From Talpa occidentalis (taxonomy: Eukaryota; Chordata; Mammalia; Eulipotyphla; Talpidae), in NCBI RefSeq assembly GCF_014898055.3, contig NW_023605083.1, forward strand, positions 89,745,721 to 89,809,720: DNA of 64,000 nucleotides. Reading direction: 5' to 3'. Both the position numbers and the translations under genes were made by a program. Positions 11,861-24,191 of the stretch are shown piece after piece. How positions within the stretch are numbered: position 1 is the stretch's first letter; every line of letters begins with the position of its first letter. The notes under the pieces were generated by a model. It was not told the DNA's origin. It ran no database searches and saw only the letters and a program-made list of their open reading frames with translations.

Positions 11861-14800
11861 TGATCTTTGCAGATCTAAGTCATTTCCACCAAGTCACTCC
11901 CTGAGACACTACTGGCTCCTTTGTTTTGGTGGCTCAGAAATTACACTTCTTATACTGGTATCTGAGACAAGCAGCAGAAAATTACTCTCTCTAGAATCCG
12001 TTTGCCAAACTGTGGTCTCTGCGTTAAGTTCACTCCACTGACTTCACCTTTTGTTCCTGATTATAACCTCCCCTCTCCCTGGGCCAGCCTGTATTATGCA
12101 AGGGTCTGAGAGAGCAAGAAGCAATAAAGAAGAACCAAGAACTGTCTCCTTTATCTATCCAGATGTGGGTAACAACTACAAGTAAAAAATCAATGGAAGG
12201 GGGGGCCCTCCTTCTCATACTCCTCAGAGAGTATAAATTCAGGGGGCTGAGCCTGGAGTCAGATCTACATTCTCCATATCTTCTGCACAGTCCTGCACAA
12301 GCAGAAATCATTCATCTTTTGTTGAGCGTTTTTTGCCCAGAGCAGGCACTGTGAGCACGAGCTGGACAGACCACAGTCCCTGCTCCCATGAAGTTACATC
12401 CTAAGTCTTCACTGCCAGGCTCTAGCTGGTTTCTCCAGCATGGTCTCTTGCCACTTTCCACTACACATCGTTCACTGCAGTGACTTGTAGGGACTGAAAT
12501 TGAGAACTTAAAACTCCACAGATATAAGGGCTGAGACCTATAACTCACTGGACTCTACACTGAGAAAATCACATTTTGGACTGAACTCAGCAGGATCCTT
12601 GGGGGCCACCAGGGGTACAGTGAGATTTCAAGGGAGTACATAAATCAGCAAATATATGGTAGGAACAGGTTTTGTGCTGGTTTCCTGCAACACCCCGGGA
12701 AAAGGGCAAAGACCAAATCGCCGAAGGAAGCCTAGTGCCTGGATAGGACCATGGAAAGATCCAGGAATGGTAGCCCTCCAGCCTTCCCTTCCTCTGCTTA
12801 CAGAACACACTGAACTCCGATGGTGTACAGTCCCATTCCGTGCAGGCAGCACTGCTGTGTGCAAGACAGACATAACCCCTGCTCTCAAAAACTTCCAGTC
12901 CAGGGACGAGGCAGGCTGGCATCAAAGAGAAGTGGCATCTCCTGTGGGCTTCATCCCCACAGCCACAAGGCCTCCCTGGTCTGGGAGAAACTCTGTCAGC
13001 AAAACGACTGGGTCTCATGTCCCGGCCCACGCCTCCTGAGAAGGTGCCCCACCTTCAGAGCCCTGTCCTGGGGTCTGACTTAACCTTTTGTTCCTGATTA
13101 TAACCTCCCCTCTCCCTGGGCCAGGCAAAAAACGCTCAACAAAAGATGAATGATTTCTGCTTGTGCAGGACTGTGCAGAAGATATGGAGAATGTAGATCT
13201 GAGAGGTAGTCCCCTGAGAGGCAGGAGTTCGTGCCAAGAATGGAATCTTCTTCCTCCTCAGAGTTTTTATCATCAGAGGCTTAAACTCCCTCATCCCATC
13301 GGATTACTAGAAAGGTGTCCTCTTGGTCCCAGGATCTTCCAGACTGCTGTTAAGGCATCCTCTCATGGCTCAAAGAAGACTGTACAGTCTCATTTCTGTT
13401 CAACTATCACCACCTGGTGGCCTGAATTTTGTCAAGAAATGAAAACCTTAAGTAATGAAGTTTAACATCCAGTAGACATGGTGGATTTGTAGTTTTTCAA
13501 GGATGCTTAGTGAGGCTGCAAGGGGAGTTCGTTAATTCTCCGTGCTTAGACTCTGCAGGTGAAGGATCAGTCTGTTGTTACAGCTTCTGAGAGAGGAATT
13601 TCACGCTTACCTCCCATAACCCACCCCTGTACTTAGAAGCCCTCACTGGACAAGTGTCCTACATAAGAGCTAATCCCAATTCCTCTAACTGCAGTTCACA
13701 CCCCTTTGCTTTGATTAATATAGTTGTGCTGGTTACAGAGCTCGTCAGCGGGCCTCTGTTTTACTCAGCTCTGAGTCTCCAGGGAGAGGGAAGAGCAGGT
13801 GAGTCCACCTGTGCTGAGGACGCAGGTGTGTTCTGAGCGGCTAAGACCTCTTGAGCGGAGACAGTCAGGACAAGCGCAGGGTGCAGACCACACCAAGTCC
13901 AGCTGCCTGGTAGAAGAAACCACAGGGAAAGACCTGAGGTGGACACTCTCAGTAGTCATCCAAGAACACACCTTTCAGCACATTGCAGGCAGCCAGAGAC
14001 ACAGGACGATGACCTTGGCTTTGCAGTCTCCCAGGGCAGGTCTCATCTGTAAAATAAGGGCGATGATCCCAATCTTGGCAAAGTGTTGGGAGGATGCAGT
14101 GAACTAACTCTGCAAAGTAGCTGGCGAGCCCCAGATCCAACTCAATGGCTGCTATCCTCTGCTCCCAACCCACAGCAGGGATGCTGTGACAATTCAACCA
14201 CCATATGTCCCTTTACCATCTTGATCTGGAAGAGCTCAGTGTACAAATGGACACATAGATGGAAATAAGATTTTAAAATTTTGAATTGCTATTTATATCA
14301 ACCACGTTAGAAGAGAGTAGGGAGGAAGTCAGATGTAACCAGAAGTTAAGGCAGTACGTGAATCATGTGCTTTAAGGTGCTATTTTATATGTATGTTTAA
14401 GAGATGAAACCACAGCTAACTTAAAATCGTTGTAGAGGACAAAGCATTGAGGGATAATGGCCAGTTACTTCTGTTATTGCTTGAAGAGAAAGATAGGTGA
14501 GTTCCTAAGAAAGTGAGGCACAGGGCAAAGCGAGAGCCCTTCGGGTCAGCATAGAATAGGAAAAGACTCAGAGGAGTAAGGAGGGCTCCAGTGATAAGGG
14601 CAACAAATTCCAAAGGGGACTAATCAAACGCCCTAGGACCAGGGGCAACAGGACATTCTGGAACAAGGATGATAAAGAAAAGTATGCTAAGATAAGGGCT
14701 GGGACACAGAGACTCATTTCTGGGCAGAGACATTTAGGCAGTGAGTGAGACCACGGGGAACTAAGCAATCACAAAGAGACCAGTGGAGGTTTAGAATAAT

Positions 14801-15310
14801 CAGGGAAAGACAATCTATATTCCCTGAGACACAGCTTCACTTTGGCTTCCTTGCCCCTCCCTGGCCTGGTTTCATGGCCTGGGAGTATCACTTTATTTCT
14901 GTTCCTTTTCTCCTCAATAAACTTCTTCTTTATTTAAACAAACCTGCCTCTTCCTGCTTGCTTGCCTGAGTGTCAGCCAAGTTTCTGCTGCGGCTTCGTG
15001 AGACACCAACCCGGGGTGGTCTAGTGGCTGGGGCTCAGCACTGCCACTGCAGTCTGGGATCCGTTCCTGGCTGGGAGACTAGGCCTGAAAACCTGACTTT
15101 ACGGTGCCCAAAGCACATTACTGAACCAAGACTTTTAAATGTGCATCCTCTTCAATCTGCAAATTCATTTTGAAGGAATCTGTCCCTTAGAATTACTCAC
15201 ATGTGCTCAAAAACATATGTGCACGGTGTTCACTGCAGTGTGGTTGGTAACTGTGAAGTACAAATGAAAACAAGTTAAATATCCATCAAATTAGAGTGAT
15301 CACATGAATG
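11861..15310 (+). other. noncoding tail of unit A after the CARD deletion
   Basis: From about 11871 this stretch matches the DNA that lies downstream of the CARD exon in unit B (51531 onward). It begins at the scar where about 6.6 kb was lost; the scar shows a doubled TGATCTTTGC. It contains a template-switch insertion at 13083-13202 and an inverted segment from 14867. Open frames here have no family pattern and are not kept in unit B, so no gene is called. Confidence 0.6.
13083..13202. other. Template-switch insertion (direct 42 + inverted 79 bp)
   Basis: Positions 13083-13124 are an exact direct copy of 12046-12087. Positions 13124-13202 are an exact reverse complement of 12337-12259. Together they replace about 30 bases present at the matching place in unit B (about 52739-52770). 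Both source segments match the unit A version, not the diverged unit B version, so the event happened in A after the two units had separated. The pattern fits replication template switching rather than a mobile element. Confidence 0.9.
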
Positions 15311-15311
15311 G
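14867..15311. repeat. Segment inverted relative to unit B
   Basis: This segment matches unit B 54368-54805 only as the reverse complement, while sequence to the left (…GCTTCCTT…CTCCCTG) is collinear in both. Landmarks are CACCAACCCGGGGTGGTCTAG here against the reverse complement of the same motif at about 54660-54680. It contains AATAAA near 14914 and looks partly LTR-derived. Confidence 0.75.
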
Positions 15312-15801
15312 CAGTACCTCCAAACTATGGGACACCACACAATTACAAAAGGGACAGAGAATGGCTTTGATACATGGGTTGGAAGATCTTGTAAACATTT
15401 TAGGAGAAGAAAGCCAACTTGCAAGAAATGAATGTCCTCTCCATGTAGTATGCTAAGTATTATTTCATTCATGCAAAATTCTTAAAACTGGTTACACTGG
15501 GGAAAAAATTGGGGTGGCAGAACTTAAAAGGTTAATTTCACATTTTACCCTACATATTCTAATTTTTTTAATCCTTAGAATTTAAATAAAGTACAAGGAG
15601 AAATCTCACTTAAAACTTACATGTAATAGGATAGTCGTTTGTACCCATGTTGGAGTAAATAAACTTGATGATTATGGTACAGCTATATAAGAAAATGTCC
15701 TTTACTCAGTAGACACTTACCAAAGTACTTCAAGGTAAAAGGACATGACAGATGCAATTTATTCTCAAATAATCATCAAAAAAATTAAAAGACAATAGAA
15801 T

Positions 15802-16204
15802 TGAAGCATGGTGACCTGACCTGGGATAAGCAGGCTTGGGACCTTAGTAACAACCTTTTGCTCGGTTCCTGGTATGCAGCTTAGTCCTTGATATGAATCT
15901 TAGACCATATACTGCCATGAGGCAGGATGGACCTGGGGGATCCCATGACTACTGCCCATTTACTCACCCTTGGCATGCAACTATACAACTCACCTCTTGG
16001 TATGTAGCCACATTCTATCTGATCATGTATAGCTGCCAATGCAAACCCACCTGGAACATTGCAGAAATTGAAAGTGTATATAAGGCCCTGACTTCCTACA
16101 AATGGGCCTCAGCTTTGGGATATGAATCCGCTGAGTGAACACTGGTGCATTAAACCTGCTTCTTGTTAGCCCTGGTGTCCACGTTTCCTTTGTGCCATGT
16201 CACA
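15802..16204 (+). mobile_element. Solo LTR, class I-like
   Basis: Candidate solo LTR of 403 bases with TG...CA ends, flanked by a 4-base GAAT repeat (15798-15801 and 16205-16208). It has a TATA-like GTATATAAGG near 16076 and an ATTAAA-type poly(A) signal near 16148, both on the + strand. A 4-base target repeat fits gammaretrovirus-like (ERV1) elements. There is no matching sequence in unit B. Confidence 0.5.
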
Positions 16205-16301
16205 GAATAATAACTATAGAGAAACAGAAAATCGAAGTGTCATAATAAGAGAGGAATTTTAGAAAAGATTTTATGGGAGTTTGCTGTACTGCACTTACAA
16301 T

Positions 16302-16767
16302 TGTTACATGGCAACCCTGATATGAAATGGGTTGCCTGACTGAATCCTCACTTGCGCGCTTAAAAGGGACTTATTAATACTCAACTGCAGGCACACACAA
16401 AAAGGTTAATAAAGGGTTTATTTACAAAAGAAGGGGAAATGAAGAAATGAATAACTCAAGGAGAAAAAGAGGGAGATAAATTCGTGAATGCATCCTAACA
16501 GCTCCACTGAGCTGGAATCCCAATGGCACGCTGAGAGCGGGCGAAAAGCCAAGAGCCTTGAGGCCCAGAGAGAGACCCCCAAGGTCCACGTGTGTCTGGT
16601 TTTATACCAAAACTGGCTGCTTAACTCTGCCCTCAGTTTCCAGCAACCCTTCCTTTGGTGATGATGGGATTTGTAGTTCCCAGTGTCTTGATGGCCTTGG
16701 TCTGGAGTGGGGGTGGGGTTCAAAAAACCTGTATGGAGTTTGCTCAGGACATCCTTTCCCCCCAACA
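16302..16767 (-). mobile_element. Solo LTR, class I-like
   Basis: Read on the minus strand it begins TGTTGGGGGGAAAGGATG and ends in CA. It has a TATA box (GTATAAAACC on the minus strand, near 16600) and AATAAACCC near 16405. Flanks are a perfect 4-base CAAT repeat (16298-16301, 16768-16771), as for ERV1 insertions. There is no internal region, so it is a recombination-derived solo LTR. It is absent from unit B. Confidence 0.7.
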
Positions 16768-16997
16768 CAATTTTTCTGTAAATTTTCAAAGTAAAAAGGG
16801 TTTCTAAAAAGTTGCTCATGATTTCTTCCTTCTGGCACAGAGACTGCTGTGTTCTGCCAGACTTTGAGGATGAGTCCTTTCCACATATAAGGCAGAAACC
16901 AGTCTTGTTCTGGAAAAACTTGGTATTACAGATAAGGAAGTAAGCTTAACAAATTCAAATTAGGACTGATATCCAACACTAAAATGAGAGTAAAATG

Positions 16998-17240
16998 GGA
17001 GCCTCCCTGGTAGTGCAGGGGGTTGGGACGCAACCTGTGAGGCTGGCTGCAGCCACTGCAGCAGGAGTTTAATCCCTGGCCAGCAAGCTACCCACATGGT
17101 GCAGCAGACCTCTTCTGTCTCATCCGCTGCTCCTCTCAGCAGTGTATTTCAGTCAATCTGCCTGTCCTCTCCCCCCCACCCCCACAACTCTGGCCTGTAC
17201 CCAGGATTTGTGTGCATAAAATAATAAATCTTAAAAAAAA
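16998..17240 (+). mobile_element. tRNA-derived SINE
   Basis: It has a GCCTCCCTGGTAGTGCAGGG head, a degenerate box B, the shared GCTCCTCTCAGCAGTGTATTT body and an AT-rich tail. Flanking repeats are AAAATGAGAGTAAAATG (16981) and AAAATGAGAGTAGAATG (17238). Confidence 0.85.
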
Positions 17241-17547
17241 ATGAGAGTAGAATGCAGCTAAAAGCCAAAAGAGACTCCTCAGTGAGAGGGTGTGTCCTGT
17301 TGTCAATGATATAAGTAGATTGTGTCCCTGGGGAGGACTAGCCTGCAGGCTGCCTTAAGACAGGTGGGGTGGGGTGTTTTGTTTTGTTTTGTTTTTTAAT
17401 CTTTATTAAGGTGACTGTACTTTGCACTACAGACTATTGCTGGATCTCAGAAGATGACAATGTGAGTGTGTTTGTTTTTGTCAAAGTTCAAGGGAGGTTA
17501 AGGGGATATCTTGGTAGAAAGGACACCGGTCCTGATATTTTCTTCAG

Positions 17548-19560
17548 TGTAGAGGGCAGGAAGGGACACAGTGCAGGTTTTCTGATCCCATGCAGACCGG
17601 GTAAAGGAGGAGTCAGAGTCCTCAGTGGTTTTTGCAGGTCTTTTATTTGGATTTACCCAGTACACAGCAGGCAAGGGTGCTGGGGGGCCAGGAGGCTGGC
17701 AGGCCTCCCAGCCCACAGCAAGTCTTGACTCTATTTGGGCTCTCCGGCATTCTCCGCTTCTCTTTCGGCTTCTGCTGCCGTCCCCGTGAAGCCACCCTTA
17801 AAAGCACAGTCTTAGCCCAGGTGAATCCCACCTACCTATGCCCACACCCTATTCCAGGTGTCCGCCATCAGGCATGCATTCGGGACCGCAAGGATCCATC
17901 ATCTATCCTGATGGGAGGGCAGAAAATCTTGACATTTTTCCTTACCCTACAGTCCACCCCCTCAGGGTTTTCTGCCATATAATCTACATATATACAATTT
18001 TCTTAGAAAACATAAACAATGCAGCCATGGCCCACAAAAGCAAATAGATCACAATATAACAACAAAATACAATAGAACACAAATAAGTCCAGGCAGGGCC
18101 CCAACCTAGTGGCAAAAGACAATTATCGATACCAGCAGATGAGCCACCAAATCTGGGGCTGAAGGCACTGCTCATACGAGGGAGGGGAATCACTCACAGC
18201 ATCTACTTTTACACACCAGGAGCCATCAGGCTTCCTGGCCTTCTCTGGCTGTAGTCTCGGCTACATGCCACACTACAGCATCCACCCACAGGATGCACTC
18301 ACTCCTGGATTGGGGATTCTCTACTTTTTGGGGGTAATCACCCAACCCTCAGGGTTTCTGTCCACTGTCACTCCAACACTCGGCCTTCATAGCCACCAAT
18401 GCGACATGCAGACCCCTGCACTCAGGCCAACCCAGTGCACAAGCACATGGGTCGAGGATCCAAACTCTACATTCGGCTTGGGCTCCACCCCAAGCCACAT
18501 TCCCCACCCGTCCCCCAAGGACAGGTTCCTCAGCTCCTCACCCTCGCTCGACAATGAGCAGGCCATCACCCACAGGTGATTTTACGAGACTCACTGGTCT
18601 TCAGCATACTCAGGCTGCTTAACAGCCACTCAGGGATTCTCAGCTTAGCATCAGCACCATCTTTTGCCTTCTCAGCTGGCTTTTCTCCTCTGCCTAGCTC
18701 TGGGCATACACAGGCTGCTTTTGGCCATCAAGGCCCACTGGCCACCCCCAGATTCCCAAAAAAAAAAAAAAAAAACATAACCTGCCAAGGTCCTCTGCCT
18801 TCTGGCGGAATTGTCAGTCCAAGTCCATCAGTCGAAGTCCGTTGGCCTCTCCCTGCATCAGCACTGGTGAGCTCCACATCGTGGTCCTCTCTTCCGATGA
18901 TTCTTGCTGCCTCAGGGGTCATTGGCTGGTCCTCTCGGGTGTCTCCTCCTCCTCCTCCTCTGGGCGAGGTCTTACCCCGTAGCTCCCGGAACTTGGTCCA
19001 CCTTCTGTGCTGCCAAGACGCCTCCAGCGCGGTCACGGGCTCAGTCTGCTATTCCTTAGTCCCTCCAGGTCTTCAGAAGGCTCCATACCTATCTGCCTGG
19101 ATCATCCTGCCAACTACACCAGTTGTAGAGGGCAGGAAGGGACACAGTGCAGGTTTTCTAATCCCATGCAGACCGGGTAAAGGAGGAGTCAGAGTCCTCA
19201 GTGGTTTTTGCAGGTCTTTTATTGGGATTTACCCGGTACACAGCAGGCAAGGGTGCTGGGGGGCCAGGAGGCTGGCAGGCCTCCCAGCCCACAGCAAGTC
19301 TTGACTCTATTTGGGCTCTCCGGCATTCTCTGCTTCTCTCTTGGCTTCTGCTACTTCCTTCTCGGCTTCCCTTTTGGCTTCTGCTGCCGTCCCCGTGAAG
19401 CCACCCTTAAAAGCACAGTCTAAGCTCAGCTGAATCCCATCTACCTATGCCCACACCCTATTCCAGGTGCCCGCCATCAGGCATGCATTCAGGACAAGGA
19501 TCCATCATCTATCCTGATGGCGGGAGGGCAGAAAAGCCTGACATTTTTCCTTACCCTACA
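17548..19560 (-). mobile_element. LTR element with two LTRs and short internal region
   Basis: Two direct repeats (17548-17951 and 19124-19560), each TG...CA, flank 1.17 kb. The element is bounded by a perfect 5-base TTCAG repeat (17543-17547, 19561-19565), typical of class III/ERVL-MaLR type insertions. It reads on the minus strand: AATAAA lies in each LTR near the 17650 and 19220 positions, and a purine-rich tract (GAGGGGGTGG on the minus strand) abuts the LTR at 17952. No gag, pol or env protein pattern is seen in the interior, so it is non-autonomous. The 404 versus 437 base LTR lengths differ mainly by an internal imperfect repeat of the CTTCTGC type. It lies in a stretch absent from unit B. 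Confidence 0.85.
17952..19123 (-). other. noncoding interior of the LTR element
   Basis: Interior of the element between its LTRs. It is C-rich on the + strand, has a 17-base A run near 18759 and no retroviral protein motifs. A 242-codon open frame on the + strand crosses from here into the LTR and runs against the element's orientation, so it is judged accidental. The bases next to the 5' LTR (left of 19124) do not give an obvious tRNA primer match. Confidence 0.6.
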
Positions 19561-20280
19561 TTCAGGATAGAAAATATCCTAGGGAAGGATAGAAAAAGAA
19601 GAGAGAGGGGGGAATTGCATAGACTTTAGTATATTTAGCAAAAGATTTCAGCTATTGCTGTTCAGTGCACAGTTTTATCAAAGGCTTCCAGGGAGAGGGG
19701 CTGAGATTAGGCTCTTCACTGAAGCCAAGGATTTCATCAATCCTGCCCACACAATGAAACCTAACAATAAAAAGCCTTTTCAGGCTGGTGTTTCCTTGTT
19801 GGTGAAACACAGAGGTGCTGGAATGGGCACACCTGGACAGGGCTCAGAGACCCTGCACCTCCCCGCCCCCCAACCCTGTGCTGCATCTCTTTGCTGGTCC
19901 TTAGCCGGAAACCTGCATCCTAAACCAGGAAGAGGACTGCTCCTGAGTCCTTTGAGTCATTCTAGGAAACTCTCAAAACTGAAAGTATTTGTGGTTGGGA
20001 GTACTTTGGAATTTGTCTGCCGGATGAACAAACAGGGTGGATAATCAGGGCACCTCATTTGCAGGTGCCATATCTGAAGTGGGGAGCGGTCCTGCAGTCA
20101 GGATTAAGCCGTTGAGTCACTGGGTGCTGTGCTGTGTCTAGGGAGTTCATGTCAGTATTGAATTGAGTTGTAGAACACCCAACTGGTGTCGCAAAGAATT
20201 GGTGTCAGGAGATAAAAACTCAAACTGATACAGAACACCGGTCTCCGTAAACCTCAGCCAATAAAAGGAAATAAAGTTTA
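19561..20280 (+). other. noncoding tail sequence shared with unit B
   Basis: From about 19720 this matches 54800-55280 of unit B (AATCCTGCC, then CAGGCTGG, TGAAACACRGAGGTGC and GGATAATCAGGGCAC landmarks). It may derive from an old LTR. No coding sequence is seen. Confidence 0.5.
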
Positions 20281-20808
20281 AAACAGTAGTTCCAAAGGAC
20301 ACCTGCACCCCTATGTTTATAGCAGCACTATTTACAATAGCTGAGCTATGGAAACAAACCAAATGCCCCAAAATAGATGACTAGATCAAGAAGATGTGGT
20401 GCATATACACCATGGAATATTACTCAGCATTCAAAAAAGATAAACACATGCAATTTGCAGCAACATGGATGGAGCTAGAAGGGATCATGCTCAGCGAAAT
20501 AAGCCAGAAAGAAAAAGAAAAATCCTGGATGGTCTCACTCATAGCAGGAATCTAGAAAACCTAAATAAGAGACCATGAGACTAATCAATACAAAGTGAAA
20601 ATCAAAATCAACAAGCAACTATAAACCAGAGACACACTATAGGGGGGAGGGGTGCGGAGGAGAGAGGGGCAGGGAGAGGAAGAACTAGAGTCAAAATAAG
20701 GGGGGGGTGCACTTGTATGGGGAATATAACCAAAATGAAAATGCATACTTTGTGCAAAATTGAAAAATGATGTAAGAATTATATAAAATAAAATATTAAA
20801 AAAAAATA
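20281..20808 (+). mobile_element. 5'-truncated L1 (3' end only)
   Basis: It matches the last ~520 bases of the large L1 at 29730-30246, including the ORF2 C-terminal coding remnant (TGGATGGAGCTAGAAGGGAT) and the AATATAACCAAAATGAAAATG 3' UTR, and it ends in an A-rich tail. Flanking repeats AAATAAAGTTTRA occur at about 20269 and 20805. There is no copy at the matching place in unit B. Confidence 0.85.
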
Positions 20809-23800
20809 AAGTTTGAGGAAAAGAAAAGTGAATTAATTTGCTGACAAAGGAGGAGAGCAGCAGCTTGTGTCTGAAAGACCACTGTCCTGCTCTTCGGCAG
20901 AGTGCAGGGGTATTTATACAAAGGGAAATAAGGGGAGATGGGAGGGTCTACAAAGGGTAAGGGGCATGGGGTCAGCACAGGGAAGGGTGGGCACCAACTT
21001 GCCTTCTTCAACAACTGCTGTGTAACCCCTTTTTGCTGGAATGCAGGAAGACAAACCTGTCAAACAAGGTTTCTAGGAGCTTTTGCTTAATTTGAACCCC
21101 TTGGCTTACCTAAGATGGCCCATTTGACAGGTGAGCAAAGTGAGGCTCAGGACAATGAATCAGCCACCCAAGGAGCCAGTGTCCAGGCAAGGCTGAGCTG
21201 CAGCTCCTCAGGCCTGGCCCCTCCAGCCCAGGTCAAGCCAGGCACCTCCAGAAACGATTCCCCAACAGGAAAGGGCCAGGGGATGACACTCCCGCACCCG
21301 CTGTCCCCAGCTCTGCTTCATGTGGGAATGTTGATTTGCTGAGTGCTGAGCTGCCTGCAAAGCAGACCTGGCCTGGAACACACACCTCAGTGCCCCTCAT
21401 ACTTCACAGGATTTGCAATGGGGCTCAGGAAACCTCGAAAAGCAGGTGGCTGGAACAATGTTCCCTGGGCTTGCTGTAGTTTCACTCTGAGAGCTGCATT
21501 GCACCCCACACCCACCTCCCTAGAAAGCCCACACCCAGCTCTATATGTAGGTTAGGGGTGGGGGCTCCCCTCTGAAGTCACCTACACCTGTATTCTCCAG
21601 GGTTCCTTACCCAGCACCTTCAGTGTCCCGAAACCACACACCTTGTCTGCATGCTGACGAGGCTTTTGTGGGTGGCCAGTTCTGAATCTTTGCCCTTAGC
21701 ATGACTGCCCTGAGCCCTCTCCTCCCATGGCCACACCCCAGTGTGTTTTCGTCTGGGTGGCTTCCTGCTGTGGCTATTTGAGGCCTGTTCATCTCAGTTG
21801 GTGTCCCAGAGCCAGGCGAGGTCTGAGGAAACCTGGTGGTGGACACTCTGAGCTCGACACCCTGAACAGCATCAAACCTCAACACACCAGCATCATTGCC
21901 CAGGAGAGGAAAGACTCAGAGGACACAGAACAGTGAGTGTCACCCGACCTCTCTCACCCTCCCACCCCATCAGGGATCCTGAATGATGGCCCCCTCACCC
22001 CTGGACCCCAGGTCTCCTGACTTTGTCCAGTGTCTCCCACTCCCCTGGGCTCCTCCTTACTATGGCTTTTCTACCACTACCTTCTCCTTTCTCCCAGCAC
22101 CATCTGCTAGCAAGTTCCCTGGGGTGTGAAAAGCTGGGCTATGAGTGAGTGCTGGGTAGGAGCTCACCCAGGAGAGGAATGATCCCAATGGAGACTTGCG
22201 TTGGGGGATGGTGGGGCCATGGGGGACCATGGTTGCCTGCCTGCTTCATGTTCTCACCTCCCACCACCCCCTTCCCAGTGAGCATCTCCTGTACAACTGA
22301 GGTATTGGTGAAATCTAAAGACAAGGAGCATCCGAACTCGCATTTGATTCAAAGGAGTGAGATACTCAAAAAGTCCAAGCTCTCACTTCTTCCTAAGAAA
22401 CCACATAGATACAGTCCTTATTTGACCCAAGCTGGAAAGAAGTCAGGTGACCTGGAGGCAACTTTGCCATGGCCGGCTCATGCCCCAGAAGATACGGCTT
22501 CTACATCAAGTGAGTAGACAAAGTGCCCTCTGCCTGTTGACAATCTATTCTCCCCCCACTACCCCTGCCCCCTCGGACCCCACCCCTGAATCCTCCTAGG
22601 CCTTCTTCTTGTCAGTAACTGGGGCGCCCTCTATCCAAGGGGGGATCCTGGACCAGAGGAGGCAGCACTTACAGGACCCTTCATCTGCCAAGTGCATTCC
22701 CAGCACCCCATGTGCCCTCACCTGCCCGGGAGGGGTGCTCAGAGCCCAGAGAGGAGGAGGCTGACATTCAGAGGGGCCCTGGGAGGGAGGGGGTAGGTGT
22801 CCTGTCAGCTCCCAGGGAGACTCTGGCCTGGCATCCTGGCTCTCCCCCTTCCCTGCTCCGCCTCGGGGTCCCCATCTGTGACATGGGAGAGCAAGAGCCT
22901 GTGCTGTGGACTGGGTGAGGGTGAAGAGAACCCACGGTAAACACTCGGCACAGATCTAACACCCAGCAGGTGCTCGGTACACAGGAGCCCTGATGCTGCT
23001 GCTGTGCTATTGCTGTTGCTCCAGCAGCTCTGGGAGGTGGGGGCTCTTCACACCACAGGGAGACCTGAGGCTCAGATAGGTATCAGGATCAACATGGGAA
23101 GGCAGGGACAGAACCAGGACAGGATGTACATTTCCTGGGTCCCAGGTCAGGACATTTGTCCAGCAGTGTCTTTCTGGGTGTCATTTTCCTATGAGCTTCA
23201 GGAGAGGTGGGGGAGGGGACTGCAATGGCTTTGGGGATATCACCTGCGCTCTCTTGGAGACACAAGCCCTGGGGGACAGAGCCATGGATCCCAGAACCAC
23301 AGTCCTGGGCGGGGATGTCTTCTGCACCCGCTGCTGCTTTGAGAGATCCCCACCCCGTTCCCTCCTTCCCACAGCTCACCATTGCTTACCTCTTGACTTT
23401 TGTAAATAGTCTTCCAGACAAGTGTGAATTCAGGTCTCTCATTTTGCCTTTTGACTTGCAATTATCTGATGATTAGAGATACTGAGCACCTTTTGGAGAA
23501 CTTGGTTGTTTGAATATCTACTTTTAGAAAATGTCTCTTCAAATCTGTTATTGATATTTATTTGGATTATTGATTTATATTCTTTATACATTTTGGATGG
23601 GAACTCCTCATCTGGTATATAATTTGCAAATACTTTTGCCCACCACATGGGTTGTCTTCTCATTTTGTTAATCACTTCCTTTATTGTACAGAAGTTTTTT
23701 AGTTTGATATAATCCTACTTATTTATTTTTGGTTTTGTTACTTGTGCTATTGGTATCATAGACAAAAATAATTGTCAGGACCAAAGTCAAGGAAATGTTC

Positions 23801-24176
23801 CTCTCTGTTTTATTCTAGGATTGTTATGGTTTCAGATATCACATTTGAGTTGTTAAACCATTTTGAATTATGTTTTATGCCATCTTAACTTAATAACCAA
23901 TGTAATGGCTAGACCACCCTATATGGTTTTCAGTGAGATTGCAAGACAGTAACCACTGTTTCAGCAGGAAACCTTGAAAAAAAATATTAATTACTCACCT
24001 TAAAAATAAATATTAATTAGAAATTTATCTCACAGCTGGGGCTACATGATAAGGTCACAAGGAAAGGGGGTGGGTGAAAGAGAGAGAGAGACAGAGAGAT
24101 ATCAGGCCTGGATTCTGCTTTTAGTGTGACTGAGGTAGGGACCTAGCCTTTCATGATTCCATTTTATTGCTTAATT
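20809..24176 (+). other. noncoding tail of unit A, with old L1 at its end
   Basis: From about 21050 this runs parallel to 55735-58816 in unit B. It includes a GCT-rich patch (22990-23020) and, from about 23400, old L1-derived sequence on the minus strand. Exon-like open frames (for example 22149-22517) are interrupted in unit B and match no known family, so they are not called genes. Confidence 0.55.
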
Positions 24177-24191
24177 GAAAACATAAGAAAT

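Noticed and set aside
18576..19304. 242-codon open frame on the + strand
   Set aside because: It lies across the interior and LTR of a minus-strand element, has no domain pattern and low-complexity Ser/Pro content; its end copies LTR sequence.
22149..22517. Exon-like open frame with Lys/Ser-rich product
   Set aside because: The matching part of unit B (56790-57140) has stops and frameshifts, and no family is recognised.
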